A stretch of 64,000 nucleotides of DNA, taken from positions 14,385,918 through 14,449,917 of the forward strand of contig BROE01000020.1 of NCBI GenBank assembly GCA_036571765.1. Direction: 5' to 3'. Source of the stretch: Plecoglossus altivelis. Its lineage: Eukaryota; Chordata; Actinopteri; Osmeriformes; Plecoglossidae. Positions 63,001-64,000 of the stretch are shown in pieces. The position numbers and the translations under genes are program-made. Numbering within the stretch: position 1 is the first letter of the stretch; every line of letters begins with the position of its first letter. The notes beneath the pieces were generated by a model. That model was not told the origin of the DNA and did no database searches. It was given only the letters and a program-made list of their open reading frames with translations.

Positions 63001-63751
63001 TGCTCAGAAGCTATATCCTATGGAAGGATGCTAGATTCTGCAGCTCTGACATGCAAGACCCCAACAGACACATATCATATTTTTTCCTCACAGTTGATGT
63101 ATAGAATGTAACACGTAGTACCTGTTCTAAACCTCTGTGCTAAATGCAGTCAGTGAGGATTTGTGGGTTTCACTCAGGGCAAGGATATCTCCCTAAGAGA
63201 GACAATGCTGCTGTGTCCTTGAGAGAGAGAGAAGAACCTAAACCCCACCCACCTCCCCCCCTCCACAACTATCCTTTGTTACACCACAGATACAAATGGG
63301 ATTAATGAAGGTATAAATTACAGAGGGGTAAATCCTGCTGAGTAATCCATTTGGCAAACATGCAAACAACAATGGGTTGGCTGCTTCCTGAGCCTGACCC
63401 ACTCTGTCCTAGTCACACTGCCTACAACAACACAGACAGAAACAATAAAAGTGTAATGTACATTTTACATTCAGCAAAACTCCCTCATCAGGGATGACAT
63501 AATAACACACACAAAAAAACGTTTTAAAGTGGGATGCAGATTTCACTAGATCATCTTCAGACATCTTAACAAACTTTTAGACTTAGATTTGAATGGTTTT
63601 GATGATTTGATTTGAGATATTCTTAGCCTTGTCTCTTTTTTCCAGTGATAGTCTAGATATTGTATGTGATACTGTGACGTAGGCGACTAGTCACGGCGTC
63701 AGAAAGGCGGCTAGTCTGGACCCCAAACTCCCTCCAATTATTCCATGTCAA

Positions 63752-63752
<1 letters not shown>

Positions 63753-63822
<70 letters not shown>
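63753..63822. repeat. (CA)35 microsatellite
   Basis: Seventy uninterrupted bases of CA, followed directly by CGCAAAAGCGCGCAAAAGCG and GCGC text. Confidence 0.98.
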
Positions 63823-63826
<4 letters not shown>

Positions 63827-64000
63827 AAAGCGCGCAAAAGCGCGCGCTCTCACAAACTACAGTGGAACATAGCCTAATCAAAATAAATTAACATAAATAA
63901 GACACGGACGGAAGTGGATAGAAAGTTGAACCGATCTGAACCCGTGTTGGAACACTCATTTATGTTTGGTTTTGAGCCGTGCCCTCCGCAATGTTTTGAC

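Larger units (their letters stand above)
54641..64000. other. Gene-free right end, possible regulatory landscape
   Basis: No frame on either strand shows a recognisable protein family, and no exon chain could be built. It contains CA/TG runs (56,130-56,190; 56,470-56,515; 57,605-57,618; 63,753-63,822), a SINE-like fragment (55,590-55,720), GATA-motif groups (59,871-60,049 and 62,815-62,857) and an isolated strong donor at 61,967. In human, RPN1 is followed on this side by the GATA2 upstream region. Confidence 0.5.

Overview
This window is vertebrate nuclear DNA, most probably from a teleost fish. Genes are split into many short exons with GT-AG introns of 80-2,000 bases. There are AATAAA poly(A) signals, long CA and GA microsatellites, and proteins that align over their whole length with well-known vertebrate families. 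The compact spacing (nine recognisable genes, eight of them complete, in about 54 kb) suits a small fish genome. The species cannot be named from the sequence.

Layout. 1-6,990 (+): the 3' two-thirds of a sarcomeric, fast-skeletal-like myosin heavy chain gene, cut by the left edge. 7,000-42,600: five genes all on the minus strand, in transcription order tusc2, hyal2, abhd14a, acy1 and cacna2d2. 42,858-44,900 (+): hmces, head-to-head with tusc2. 44,930-49,560 (-): rab7a, tail-to-tail with hmces. 49,963-54,640 (+): rpn1, head-to-head with rab7a. 54,640-64,000: a 9.4 kb stretch with no gene I can support, holding microsatellites, one decayed SINE-like fragment and GATA-motif clusters. For the eight complete genes I placed every coding exon; each splices into an uninterrupted frame of the expected family length (cacna2d2 1,091 aa in 38 exons, acy1 419, abhd14a 265, hyal2 478, tusc2 111, hmces 353, rab7a 207, rpn1 601). 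The myosin part gives 1,375 aa.

How the genes relate. They are not an operon and their functions differ: muscle motor, calcium-channel subunit, N-acyl amino acid hydrolysis, a serine hydrolase, hyaluronan breakdown, a myristoylated mitochondrial/tumour-suppressor factor, abasic-site DNA-protein crosslinking, late-endosome traffic, and ER N-glycosylation. They are linked by synteny. In human, tusc2-hyal2-cacna2d2 lie at 3p21.31, acy1-abhd14a at 3p21.2, and hmces-rab7a-rpn1 at 3q21.3. In human, GATA2 lies beyond the 3' end of RPN1, so the gene-poor right end is a plausible gata2 upstream regulatory landscape (inference).

Most notable: a 12-unit minisatellite in cacna2d2 whose unit copies the adjoining 5' splice site; a microsatellite acting as the polypyrimidine tract of another cacna2d2 exon; a GC-AG intron in the myosin gene; two tail-to-tail gene pairs with abutting poly(A) signals; a three-exon candidate small gene of unknown family divergent from hyal2; and a GATA/CACCC/MARE-like cluster near 60 kb. 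Nothing here looks like a dedicated mobile, CRISPR, viral or toxin system.
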